This document shows, piece by piece, positions 7,706 to 15,671 of a DNA stretch of 20,406 bases. Location of the stretch: positions 1 to 20,406 of the forward strand of contig CAZKFN010000034.1 of assembly GCA_964552035.1 (NCBI GenBank), written 5' to 3'. Below the pieces are notes generated by a model. That model was not told where the DNA came from and searched no databases. It was given only the letters and a program-made list of their open reading frames with translations. Numbering within the stretch: the first letter of the stretch is position 1; each line of letters starts with the position of its first letter. Origin of the DNA: CAZKFN01 sp964552035. GTDB lineage: Bacteria > Bacteroidota > Bacteroidia > Flavobacteriales_E > Vicingaceae. Position numbers and translations under genes: made by a program.

Positions 7706-8347
7706 TTATGGTTTCCACTCCGCCGGATTTTCTCTCCAGGCTTTTAGCGATTCAACTTCTGATTCATTAATATATCCTATATCTAAAGCAATATCTATTA
7801 AATGATGATAATCGCTTAGGGTTTCTAATTGACATTGATGCTCTTCAAAGTTTTTTTGAGCTACATCAAAGTCATAGGTAAAGATAGAAACCATTCCCAG
7901 TACTTTGGATTTTACCTCTCTAAGTGCATTCACGGCATTTAGGCTGCTCATACCTGTTGAAATAAGATCTTCAATAACTACAACATTTTGACCTTCATGT
8001 AAATCACCTTCAATTTGATTTTGAAGACCGTGCCCTTTGGATGATGAACGAACATAAATTAAAGGAAGCCCTAAATCTTGAGCAATAAGTGCCGCTTGAG
8101 CAATTCCTCCTGTTGCCACTCCTGCAATTACATCCACATGATCGAAATTTTTCTCAATTTTCTCTACATACTTCTGTTTGATATAGGTTCGAATTTTAGG
8201 ATGAGAAAGTGTCTTGCGATTGTCGCAATAGATTGGAGATTTCCAACCCGAAGCCCATTGAAAAGGCTCTTTAAGATTCAGTTTTATTGCTTTAATTTGT
8301 AGTAAGGATTCAGCTACTTTTAAAGCAGTTTCTTTGTCGTAATTCAT
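7706..8347 (-). CDS. pyrE: Orotate phosphoribosyltransferase
   Basis: A 213-residue type I phosphoribosyltransferase that makes orotidine 5'-monophosphate from orotate and PRPP in pyrimidine synthesis. FQWASGWKSPIYCDNR (about residues 24-39) is the orotate-side N-terminal motif. VDVIAGVATGGIAQAA follows. The PRPP loop is VVVIEDLISTGMSS, with the acidic pair before the STG turn. The ATG at 8345-8347 is only 2 bases from the ATG of the divergent Nudix gene, so the pyrE promoter must lie inside that gene. A -7-like box is found there at 8353-8360. Confidence 0.95.
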   Translation of the reverse strand: MNYDKETALKVAESLLQIKAIKLNLKEPFQWASGWKSPIYCDNRKTLSHPKIRTYIKQKYVEKIEKNFDHVDVIAGVATGGIAQAALIAQDLGLPLIYVRSSSKGHGLQNQIEGDLHEGQNVVVIEDLISTGMSSLNAVNALREVKSKVLGMVSIFTYDFDVAQKNFEEHQCQLETLSDYHHLIDIALDIGYINESEVESLKAWRENPAEWKP

Positions 8348-8349
8348 GA

Positions 8350-8982
8350 ATGCAAATGTATAAAGTTTTTATCAAGGAACAGCAGATTTTATTTTCAAAA
8401 AAAATAGAAAAAAATCTCCCAAATTGGGAAGTTAAATCTATTGTTAACCCAAAAAAAGGCCAATATAAAGAAATCATCGAAATTTTGTGGAAAAATGAAG
8501 GCCTTCAGCTTTTTCACATTCAAACGGAAAACATAGAAGAAGCTTTTCAACTTTTCTGTGATAACTTTAAGATAATCTATGCCGCTGGGGGCTTGGTGAA
8601 AAATAATTTGGATGAATTGCTTTTTATATATCGATTAAATAAATGGGATTTGCTTAAAGGAAAGGTGGAAGAAGGTGAAACTATCTCTGAAGCAGCAATG
8701 AGAGAAGTTGAAGAAGAGTGTGGTATAAAAGATTTAGACTTGCTTGATAAAGCTAAAAATACGTATCATGTCTATAAAATTAATGGAGAATTCATTTTAA
8801 AGGAAACCCACTGGTTTCATATGAGAACAAACTATAAAGGACCTTTAATTCCACAGGAAGAGGAAGACATTAGTCAAGCTTCTTGGGTGAAAACAACTCA
8901 AATGCAAAAGCAATTAGAAAATACGTATGCTTCTATTAGAGACTTGCTAAGTTCAGTTGATAAGACTTACCGAGTCAATTGA
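8350..8982 (+). CDS. Nudix hydrolase
   Basis: A 210-residue protein with a perfect Nudix box at residues 104-126: GKVEEGE, seven residues, then REVEEECGI. This box binds Mg and positions the water that cuts a nucleoside diphosphate linked to another group. An N-terminal extension of about 75 residues (KVFIKEQQILFSKK to FQLFCDNFK) precedes the Nudix fold; its role is unknown, and a substrate cannot be assigned. ATG at 8350 (MQMYKVF) is used here, with a second in-frame ATG at 8356. It is divergent from pyrE and its last 16 bases overlap the 3' end of the TlpA-like gene. Confidence 0.88.
   Translation: MQMYKVFIKEQQILFSKKIEKNLPNWEVKSIVNPKKGQYKEIIEILWKNEGLQLFHIQTENIEEAFQLFCDNFKIIYAAGGLVKNNLDELLFIYRLNKWDLLKGKVEEGETISEAAMREVEEECGIKDLDLLDKAKNTYHVYKINGEFILKETHWFHMRTNYKGPLIPQEEEDISQASWVKTTQMQKQLENTYASIRDLLSSVDKTYRVN
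8353..8360 (-). promoter_or_regulatory. Candidate -7 box for pyrE inside the Nudix start
   Basis: The minus strand reads TACATTTG, matching TAnnTTTG, with only 5 bases between the box and the pyrE ATG. If real, transcription would begin at or within a base or two of the start codon, giving a leaderless or near-leaderless pyrE message. No good -33 element is visible; the nearest TTG on this strand is 12 bases upstream. Confidence 0.35.
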
Positions 8983-10331
8983 TAAAGTTTTTTTTCGATT
9001 TCTGTGGGGTCTTGAGTATTGGCTTCTATAATTCTACCATTTTCATCCAAAATAAAATAAGTAGGAACAGTTAGGACATTGTAATTTTCTCTTATTTTAT
9101 AATCATTACCATAATGTAAAAAGCTCCAAGGATATTTATTCTTAGCAACAAAATCCTTCATATTTTGAGAATCTTCATCTAAATTAATGCTAATAAAGTT
9201 GATTTTATCACCATAAGTTTTATGCAGCATATTCATAACCTCCAGTTGCTTTAATGAAGGAATAGACCAACTTGCCCAAAAGCCAATGTAAATTGGTTTT
9301 CCATAAAAATCTTTTAAGGTTTTAACTTTTCCTTTTTCATTGAGAAGCTTGAAGTTAGTAGCAATTTCACCTTTTTCATATTGAGTAAACATCTGTATTA
9401 TGTTGCTTGCTAATTCCCGATTTTCTTTAGTGCTCCCTTTTTCAGCAATAAATTTTAGCATGTTGATGTTGTCCGACTTGCGTATGGTTTCCCTATAATA
9501 AATTTCAAATAAACCATGAATAAGGTACAATTCAGCCAAGGCAGTATTTTGAATTCCTTTTCGCTCCTCAATAACTTTTAACGCTAGATTTAAATCCTTA
9601 TCTAAAATTATAGCCTTTAGAATTGCAGAACCCGATTTTCCTATGCTGATATTTTCAAAACTTTTTTGATAAAGCTGCTTAAAAAAACTCATGTATTCTT
9701 TCTGTAAATACAAGATTTCTTGGTCTTTTAAAAACTCCTCATACAATTTCTTTTCAGGTATACTAATGATGTTCTTGAGGTTGGCCAGTGCATATTTTAC
9801 ATAATTCTTCGCGTAGGAGTTTTGCTGATATTCCTTGCGATTCATATGCTCTTCAATGAATTTATCAACTGCATCTTTAGCCTGTAAAGTAACAAAACGT
9901 TGGTAGTTGTTTGCAATAAAATCGTTGTAAGCAGTATTAAAGCTTTTGATAAGTTGATTGAGTTCTTTAGGTTTAGGATATTCAAATTGAAGATCTAGAG
10001 ATTTATCATAAAGCTTATCTAAATTTTTTTGTTCATCAAAACTCAAATTGATGTTATACACCGCTCCAGCTTCAGCGAAAATACTGCTTTCTTTATCTTC
10101 TATCTTTAAGATCAGCTCTCGAGTCTCTTTAATGTCAAAGCTTAGCTTATATTTATTTTCTTGAATTTTAAATTCCGCCAAATAAGTTCTACTGTTGGTA
10201 ATATAATCTTCAACCACAGCAGCTCTAATGATTTTTCCATTAAAGCCTTCTATGTTACCTTGGATAATTGTTTCTGCTGCCAAAGAAAGTAGAGGGAAGA
10301 AACAACTCATGATAATAAATAATTTTCTCAT
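8967..10331 (-). CDS. Secreted TlpA-like thioredoxin-fold protein lacking the CxxC cysteines
   Basis: A 454-residue exported protein. Residues 1-18 are a signal peptide with probable cleavage after SLA. The next 80 residues (TIIQGNIEGFNGKIIRAAV and following strands) resemble the beta-rich DUF4369-like N-terminal domain common in Bacteroidota TlpA proteins. A long helical Lys/Glu-rich middle follows. The C-terminal thioredoxin fold (about 320-454) includes GFWASWSIPS and the cis-Pro loop LTVPTYF. The redox motif is SIPS at 356-359 where TlpA has CxxC, and the mature protein has no cysteine at all, so disulfide exchange is ruled out. A chaperone, binding or structural role is possible. It is translationally coupled to coaD by ATGA. 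Confidence 0.85.
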   Translation of the reverse strand: MRKLFIIMSCFFPLLSLAAETIIQGNIEGFNGKIIRAAVVEDYITNSRTYLAEFKIQENKYKLSFDIKETRELILKIEDKESSIFAEAGAVYNINLSFDEQKNLDKLYDKSLDLQFEYPKPKELNQLIKSFNTAYNDFIANNYQRFVTLQAKDAVDKFIEEHMNRKEYQQNSYAKNYVKYALANLKNIISIPEKKLYEEFLKDQEILYLQKEYMSFFKQLYQKSFENISIGKSGSAILKAIILDKDLNLALKVIEERKGIQNTALAELYLIHGLFEIYYRETIRKSDNINMLKFIAEKGSTKENRELASNIIQMFTQYEKGEIATNFKLLNEKGKVKTLKDFYGKPIYIGFWASWSIPSLKQLEVMNMLHKTYGDKINFISINLDEDSQNMKDFVAKNKYPWSFLHYGNDYKIRENYNVLTVPTYFILDENGRIIEANTQDPTEIEKKLYQLTR

Positions 10332-10792
10332 GGATTAAATTGTATGTTTTTGGGTAAAAATTGGAGAACATCTCCACCATTTCTATAGATATCACGTACA
10401 ATTGTTGAACTTATTGCGCTATGTTCAGGAAGGGTATATAAAAGTATAGTTTCTATCTCATCATTCAATCTTTTATTCATTTGGGCGATGTTACGCTCAA
10501 ACTCAAAGTCCTGAATGTTTCGAACTCCTCTTAATAGATACCTTGCTTGAATTTTTTTACAGTATTCAACTGTTAAACCTTGATAAATATCGACCCTTAC
10601 TTTGGGCTGGTGTTTAAAAGATTCCTCAACCCACTTTTTGCGTTGGGCCAAATCAAACATGTAATTTTTTTGAGCATTATTGCCAAGGGCGACAATAATT
10701 TCATCAAAAAGAGGTATAGCTCTTTCGACGATGTCTTGGTGACCAATAGTAATGGGGTCAAATGACCCTGGGAAAACCGCTTTTTTTTTCAT
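10328..10792 (-). CDS. coaD: Phosphopantetheine adenylyltransferase
   Basis: A 154-residue nucleotidyltransferase that makes dephospho-CoA from 4'-phosphopantetheine and ATP, the penultimate step of coenzyme A synthesis. The T/HxGH motif is in FPGSFDPITIGHQD (H18), RGVRNIQDFEFE is the substrate-binding segment, and AISSTIVRDI is the C-terminal ATP loop. The length is that of a complete enzyme. It overlaps rsmD upstream and the TlpA-like gene downstream by ATGA in both cases. The codons after ATG form a run of nine A residues encoding three Lys. Confidence 0.96.
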   Translation of the reverse strand: MKKKAVFPGSFDPITIGHQDIVERAIPLFDEIIVALGNNAQKNYMFDLAQRKKWVEESFKHQPKVRVDIYQGLTVEYCKKIQARYLLRGVRNIQDFEFERNIAQMNKRLNDEIETILLYTLPEHSAISSTIVRDIYRNGGDVLQFLPKNIQFNP

Positions 10793-11337
10793 TTTCTATG
10801 TGCTTCAAAGAAAGTAAAGTTAACATTTCCATACCTTTTTGAGAAACTAAAGTGAGTCATTTCAGAAAAATTTGTATGAGCATCATGTTCCACAATGAGA
10901 AATCCTCCCTCTTTTAAGACATTTTTTTCAAGAATTAATTGGGGTAAATTTAGTATGTCTTCTATATCGTATGGAGGATCTAAAAAAACGATATCGTAAA
11001 TTGGCTCAGAACTTATTTGTTTGATAAACTTGTGAAGTTCATATTTTATAGCCCTTAGATTTTTGAGATTTAAATCTTTAGCGGTTTGGTTGATGTGTTT
11101 GATGCATTGAAAATTCTGATCAATAGCAATGATGTTTTTGGCACCTCTAGAAGCAAATTCAAAACTAATGCTTCCCGTTCCAGAACATAAATCCAATACA
11201 CTTATCCCCTCCAAATCAATTCTATTGCTAAGCACATTAAATAAACCTTCTTTGCCAAAGTCGGTAGTAGGTCTAACCGGCAACCCCTTTGGGGGATGTA
11301 TTTTTCTACCTTTATGTATGCCTCCAATTATTCGCAT
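10789..11337 (-). CDS. rsmD: 16S rRNA (guanine(966)-N(2))-methyltransferase
   Basis: A 182-residue SAM-dependent methyltransferase that modifies G966 of 16S rRNA in the 30S subunit. The RsmD start is clear: MRIIGGIHKGRKI, then LPVRPTTDFGKEGLFNVL. The SAM-binding motif I is VLDLCSGTGSISFE (47-60), AIDQN (71-75) is motif II, and the catalytic motif IV is LDPPYD (119-124). It overlaps the DUF3822 gene by 10 bases and coaD by 4. The rsmD-coaD pairing is widely conserved in bacteria. Confidence 0.95.
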   Translation of the reverse strand: MRIIGGIHKGRKIHPPKGLPVRPTTDFGKEGLFNVLSNRIDLEGISVLDLCSGTGSISFEFASRGAKNIIAIDQNFQCIKHINQTAKDLNLKNLRAIKYELHKFIKQISSEPIYDIVFLDPPYDIEDILNLPQLILEKNVLKEGGFLIVEHDAHTNFSEMTHFSFSKRYGNVNFTFFEAHRK

Positions 11338-12182
11338 AAATATTGGTTAAATAAGTTACGGTAATATTGTGGAGCTAAGGTGGATAATACGGTAGAAAAT
11401 TTTAATTCTTTAGGAGGAGAAAGGAATTCCACTTCAGCTATATATTGATAGAGCATCTTGTATAATTCATCGTTTTTATCTATTTCTCCGAATACTTGAA
11501 CTTTCAATTCCTCACGGTTAAGGTAGAGTTGCTCTAATACATAGAGAAAGAAGTATAAAAAATCTTCTGTTTTTTTGTATTGAAAACTGTTGAAGAAGGA
11601 AAGCTTTTTTTGTTTGTAATAAATCACTTCAAAGTGGTCTTTTTGCACATGAATTAGAAGCTGTTGTTTTGCATCTGCCTTATTGATTTCGCAATATTCT
11701 AATAGGGGAGTAATGAAGTGGTTTAGTTGAAATAAGGTAAAGTGTTTTTTTATTAGTTGAAAAAGTTTTTGAGGTGTTGCAAATATTACTGTAGCATTTA
11801 AACTTTCAATCTCTTGCTGTTCCAATTGGAGATCCTCATTAAGTTCTTTATGGTCGAATTGCAAATAATCTACTGCATTTTCACTAGAGAATAAAGGTGT
11901 AGGAATTAAAGAAAAATTAGGATCAATAAGGGCTATGGAATATGCTTTATATTTTTTTGAAAGAGCAGCAAATAGTGGGTCTATTTTTTCATAAGCTTGA
12001 TTCCAATGCTCATGTTCTCCTAAATGGTATTCTTCAATGCCCACATAGGTATTTCTGGAAGCATGAAAGTAGGCGAGATAAAGCCGGCTTTTGCTCAGTT
12101 GTAAATGAACCCTAAGTTGCTTTTCTTTCCCCTGAAAGCTTTGGTCAAAAAAGTGCTTTACAGGCGATTTTTCTTTCGCCAT
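11328..12182 (-). CDS. DUF3822 family protein
   Basis: A 284-residue protein found in Bacteroidota next to rsmD. Family hallmarks are the central FSLIPTPLFSSENA segment, then LQLEQQEIESLNATVIFATP, and the C-terminal SFFNSFQYKKTEDFLYFFLY followed by VLEQLYLN. Two repeated alpha/beta halves suggest an actin/RNase H-like fold, but no catalytic or nucleotide-binding residues can be pointed to. The function is unknown; coupling with rsmD (10-base overlap) suggests shared expression more than a shared reaction. There is no signal peptide or membrane segment. Confidence 0.8.
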   Translation of the reverse strand: MAKEKSPVKHFFDQSFQGKEKQLRVHLQLSKSRLYLAYFHASRNTYVGIEEYHLGEHEHWNQAYEKIDPLFAALSKKYKAYSIALIDPNFSLIPTPLFSSENAVDYLQFDHKELNEDLQLEQQEIESLNATVIFATPQKLFQLIKKHFTLFQLNHFITPLLEYCEINKADAKQQLLIHVQKDHFEVIYYKQKKLSFFNSFQYKKTEDFLYFFLYVLEQLYLNREELKVQVFGEIDKNDELYKMLYQYIAEVEFLSPPKELKFSTVLSTLAPQYYRNLFNQYLCE

Positions 12183-12194
12183 TTTGATAAAAAT

Positions 12195-12773
12195 TTACCA
12201 GTTTCCTGAGGTAATGGGTTCGGTCATCGAGCCAACTTGTATGCGGTCTTCTAGTTCAACGCCCTCTCCCTCAACAGATAGTCCAGCATATACTTCTTCT
12301 AAAGTAGTATAAGCTTCAAAAACACTAACCCGAACTCTATTTTTTTCAATCATCCCTGCATCCATCTTAAATTTAGCTCCTTTGCTGAAGGGTACCTTTT
12401 CCAACTCATAAAAGTTATAACCGTCAGCAAATATGCTTTTTGCAGGAATAAGTGTAGTGTCTCTAATAATAATTCCCTGTTCAACAGCTTCTACTTCAGT
12501 TAAAGTATCTGGAACAGTTCCAATAGCTTTAATGATAATTAAGGAATCGTTTTCTATAAAATGGAACAATTCATTAAAGTTAGCAGCATACTTTCCTTTT
12601 TGTGCTTTAAATTCCTTTTGAGCATCGGCAATTTTCAACAAACGGTTTTGCACAATTACTCTCCTTTCTTTAGCTTCCTTTTTAAATGTAATCTTATTTT
12701 GAATTCCACTATAAATAAAATAAGCTAAGACAATGGATATAACTATAAGTATTAACTGGGTGACAGTTTTCAT
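12195..12773 (-). CDS. Unknown protein with N-terminal membrane anchor, pseudopilin-like start
   Basis: A 192-residue protein I do not recognise by family. Residues 4-24 are one hydrophobic helix preceded by a single Lys. A charged amphipathic helix follows (about 28-60), with IADAQKEFKAQKGKYAANF resembling the region after the anchor of type II secretion pseudopilins. No prepilin peptidase site is visible before the helix, so a true pilin is doubtful. The C-terminal half is predicted as beta strands facing the periplasm (for example FADGYNFYELEKVPFS and VRVSVFEAYTTLEEV). It is the first gene of the operon and lies 12 bases upstream of DUF3822. A TAnnTTTG box sits only 7 bases before its ATG. 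Confidence 0.7.
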   Translation of the reverse strand: MKTVTQLILIVISIVLAYFIYSGIQNKITFKKEAKERRVIVQNRLLKIADAQKEFKAQKGKYAANFNELFHFIENDSLIIIKAIGTVPDTLTEVEAVEQGIIIRDTTLIPAKSIFADGYNFYELEKVPFSKGAKFKMDAGMIEKNRVRVSVFEAYTTLEEVYAGLSVEGEGVELEDRIQVGSMTEPITSGNW

Positions 12774-12780
12774 TAAGATT

Positions 12781-12788
12781 CAAATTTA
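12781..12788 (-). promoter_or_regulatory. Candidate -7 box for the DUF3822-rsmD-coaD operon
   Basis: The minus strand reads TAAATTTG (consensus TAnnTTTG), 7 bases before the ATG of the first operon gene. TTG at 12811-12813 lies 22 bases upstream and could be the -33 element; a TTTG at 12803-12806 is at 14 bases. The leader would be only a few bases long. Confidence 0.4.
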
Positions 12789-12966
12789 GTTTACAACAAT
12801 TACAAAGCTACAATTTTTTTTATATTTTGCTTGCTCTATATCTTAGTGACTTAATATAAAGAAGTTTAAAATATACTTAAAAAAGGTTCTAACAATTTAC
12901 AAACTTACATTTAAACCCTTTAAAAACATATATTATTATTTCAAAATAAAGGACAATGAAATAATT

Positions 12967-12974
12967 TAACTTTG
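12967..12974 (+). promoter_or_regulatory. Candidate -7 box for the RecD-like helicase
   Basis: TAACTTTG matches TAnnTTTG and lies 18 bases before the ATG at 12993. No convincing -33 TTG is present upstream. The rest of the 219-base divergent spacer (12774-12992) is AT-rich and shows no other element I can support. Confidence 0.4.
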
Positions 12975-12992
12975 AATCTATAATTTGAATTT

Positions 12993-14432
12993 ATGCCAAC
13001 CCACTTCAAAGATACTTTTTATAGCTTTATGCCTGATGTTCCTACTTCCGACCAGGTAGATTTGGTGGAGCGTATGGAGCGTTTTCTTTTTCAGCCTATT
13101 GAAAAAGCCGGCTTTATTATTAGAGGGTATGCCGGCACCGGAAAAACAACTTCTATTGCAGCTTTGGTAAAAACTTTACCCCAATTCAATTATCGTTCGG
13201 TCTTATTAGCTCCTACTGGAAGAGCTGCTAAAGTGATGTCTTCTTTTTCTAAAAAACCTGCTTTTACCATTCACAAAAAGATTTACCAAGTTAAAAGAGC
13301 TGCTAACGGTCAAATGCAATTTGCTTTGGCACCTAATTATCATACTCATACCGTTTTTTTAGTGGATGAGGCTTCAATGATTTCCTCAAAAGGAGGGGTG
13401 CGAACAGCGGGATTTCGTTATACCAGTTTGTTAGAGGATTTAATTACCTATGTATTCAGTGGTAAAAATTGCCGCTTGGTTTTTATTGGAGATATCGCTC
13501 AACTTCCACCTGTGGGTTCGGATATAAGCCCGGCCTTAAATCCTGCTTTTTTGAAGAATAATTTTTTGATGAACCTTAAAGGTGTAGAATTAAAACAAGT
13601 TTTGCGCCAGGCAGAAGGCTCCGGAATTCTATACAACGCTACTAAACTAAGAGAAGAATTAGAAAAGAAAGAACCTAAGATTCAGTTTAAAACTGAAGGG
13701 TTTGATGATGTTATCCCAATTAATGGAGTGGAGCTAGAAGATGAAATTAATTCCGCTTTTGGAACATATGGAGAAAATAATGTGACGATTATTACCCGTT
13801 CCAATAAAAGAGCAAATGAATTTAACCAGCAAATAAGAATAAGGATTAAAGGACAGGAAGAGGCAATTTCATCGGGAGATTATTTGATGGTAGTAAAGAA
13901 CAATTACTTTTGGTTAGATGATAAATCTCCTATTGGATTTATTGCTAATGGGGATATTGCAGAGGTTATGCGATTGGAAACTACAGAAGAACTTTATGGC
14001 TTTAGATTTGTAGATGCCACTTTGCGCTTAATAGATTATCCTAAACATCCGGCAATTGAAGCAAAGCTGTTGTTGAATACCATTTATTCTGATGCTCCAG
14101 CACTTACAAAAGAAGAAAATCAAGAGTTGTATGACAATGTTATGGAAGATTATTTTGAGATTTCTTCTCAAAGGGAAAAACTAGAACTTTTAAAAAAGAA
14201 TCCTCATTTTAATGCACTTCAAGTAAAGTTTGCCAATGCAGTAACTTGTCATAAATCTCAGGGAGGACAATGGAAAGTAGTATTTGTCGACCAGGGTTAC
14301 TTAACGGAAGAAATGGTGGATAAAGAGTACCTACGATGGCTTTATACTGCTGTAAGCAGAGCTACGGAAAAGCTTTATTTAGTGAATTTTCATCCTCAAT
14401 TTTACGCCGATGAAATTCCATCATTCTTTTAG
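12993..14432 (+). CDS. RecD-like ATP-dependent DNA helicase (superfamily 1B)
   Basis: A 479-residue SF1 helicase of the RecD/Dda type, expected to move 5' to 3' on single-stranded DNA. Motifs in order: Walker A GYAGTGKTT (45-53), motif Ia LAPTGRAAK, Walker B FLVDEAS, motif III FIGDIAQLPPVG, motif IV-like LKQVLRQ, then VTCHKSQGGQWKVVFVD (motif V) and YTAVSRATEKLYLV (motif VI with its arginine finger). It lacks the long N-terminal region of RecD and RecD2, and no recB or recC is near, so it is probably a stand-alone repair or replication helicase. It converges on the hydrolase-OsmC gene with a 12-base overlap. Confidence 0.9.
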   Translation: MPTHFKDTFYSFMPDVPTSDQVDLVERMERFLFQPIEKAGFIIRGYAGTGKTTSIAALVKTLPQFNYRSVLLAPTGRAAKVMSSFSKKPAFTIHKKIYQVKRAANGQMQFALAPNYHTHTVFLVDEASMISSKGGVRTAGFRYTSLLEDLITYVFSGKNCRLVFIGDIAQLPPVGSDISPALNPAFLKNNFLMNLKGVELKQVLRQAEGSGILYNATKLREELEKKEPKIQFKTEGFDDVIPINGVELEDEINSAFGTYGENNVTIITRSNKRANEFNQQIRIRIKGQEEAISSGDYLMVVKNNYFWLDDKSPIGFIANGDIAEVMRLETTEELYGFRFVDATLRLIDYPKHPAIEAKLLLNTIYSDAPALTKEENQELYDNVMEDYFEISSQREKLELLKKNPHFNALQVKFANAVTCHKSQGGQWKVVFVDQGYLTEEMVDKEYLRWLYTAVSRATEKLYLVNFHPQFYADEIPSFF

Positions 14433-15620
14433 TGTAGAAATAATTTCAATATCGGACTCCAAGGTTCTTTTGACAGGGCATTTGTTAGAAATTTCAAAAA
14501 TCCTATTTCTTTGTTCTTCATTTAAATCTCCCTTGATTTCAACCAAGCGTTTAAACTGATCCACTTTAACTGTTTTACCTTCTACCTCTTTGTCTACTTT
14601 AGCATGAATAACGCTAGCCGTTGCAGATTCTAAAGGCCAATCTTTCCTTTTGGCATACATCTGCATGGTCATTGTGCTGCATGCTGCCAAAGCTGCGGAA
14701 AGCATCTGATGTGGAGTAGGACCCAGATTGTTTCCTCCAACTTCTTCGGGTTCATCCATAATAAAGCGATGCTCATTTGCCCGTATTTCTGTTAAATAAC
14801 TTTCATGATTTGTTTGGGCAATTACTTCACCCACTTTTGTTGGGGTGCTTTCTTGATGAACCTCTATATATCTAGTAACCCAAGTGCTTATTACTTGTCC
14901 TACATAAGAAGAGTCTGCTTGGTTTTGTAATAGATGACTCGCACCGTCTAATGAAATAAAACTTTTGGGATGCATTGCAGAATTATACAGTTGAGCGGCA
15001 TTGTCAATGCTTACAATTTCATCTTGTGGAGAGTGCATAATTAAGAGAGCTCTTCTAAGTTCTTTAGCTACTGAGCGAGTATCGTGTTTTTCAATATCTT
15101 CTATAAAAGAGCTGTCAATCATAAAGGGACGACCACCAATGTTGACTTCGGCTTTTCCTTCCTTCTTGATTTCTTCTAAGCCTTTTGAAAGTAATTTTTT
15201 GAGATGAGAAGGCATAAAAGGACTGCCAATTGTAACAACAGCTTCAATTTCTTTCAGTTGATTTGCAGTATATAAAGCAGCCAATCCACCTAGAGAATGC
15301 CCGATAATAATTTTAGGGGTTTCGTAGTTTTCACTTAAAAAATTTACGGCATCGATAACATCGCTAATGTTGGTTGAAAAGTTTGTGGATTCAAAATCTC
15401 CACCAGATTGTCCTAAGCCTGTAAAGTCAAATAGCAAAACGGCAAAGCCTCTAGCTGTTAGATTTCGACTAATATTCCTTGGTCCATGAAAATTTTTGTT
15501 GCAAGTGAAGCAATGTGCAAAAACTGCATAAGCTTTAGGTTGTTGATCTATAGGTAATTCAAGTTTAGCACTGAGTTCAATGCCTTCCTTGTTTTTGAAT
15601 TTTAAATTTTTGGTTATCAT
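14421..15620 (-). CDS. Bifunctional alpha/beta hydrolase / OsmC family protein
   Basis: A 399-residue fusion. Residues 1-255 are an alpha/beta hydrolase with nucleophile elbow GHSLGG (S109), likely acid D200 in HSPQD and base H229 in GASHL. Residues 260-399 are an OsmC/Ohr-like domain with two conserved cysteines, C314 (LAACSTMT) and C381 (NKCPVKRTL), and an Arg in EHRF (R285). OsmC proteins reduce organic hydroperoxides through this cysteine pair; the hydrolase might act on esters or on the same lipid peroxides. The fusion is a known architecture, and the physiological substrate is unknown. It stands alone: the hsdR stop is 51 bases upstream, and only a weak -7 match is seen in that gap. Confidence 0.9.
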   Translation of the reverse strand: MITKNLKFKNKEGIELSAKLELPIDQQPKAYAVFAHCFTCNKNFHGPRNISRNLTARGFAVLLFDFTGLGQSGGDFESTNFSTNISDVIDAVNFLSENYETPKIIIGHSLGGLAALYTANQLKEIEAVVTIGSPFMPSHLKKLLSKGLEEIKKEGKAEVNIGGRPFMIDSSFIEDIEKHDTRSVAKELRRALLIMHSPQDEIVSIDNAAQLYNSAMHPKSFISLDGASHLLQNQADSSYVGQVISTWVTRYIEVHQESTPTKVGEVIAQTNHESYLTEIRANEHRFIMDEPEEVGGNNLGPTPHQMLSAALAACSTMTMQMYAKRKDWPLESATASVIHAKVDKEVEGKTVKVDQFKRLVEIKGDLNEEQRNRIFEISNKCPVKRTLESDIEIISTLKE

Positions 15621-15671
15621 AATTGAAAATGCTTTAGAATTTGGCTAAAACTAAATTTAAACTTTTTATTC

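Noticed and set aside
10781..10789. Run of nine A at the coaD start as a phase-variable tract
   Set aside because: It simply encodes Lys codons after Met in an essential gene, and a slip would kill coaD, so no biological switch is claimed.
10781..10800. Oligo-T terminator on the plus strand
   Set aside because: There is no preceding hairpin, and the tract is the coding start of coaD on the minus strand.
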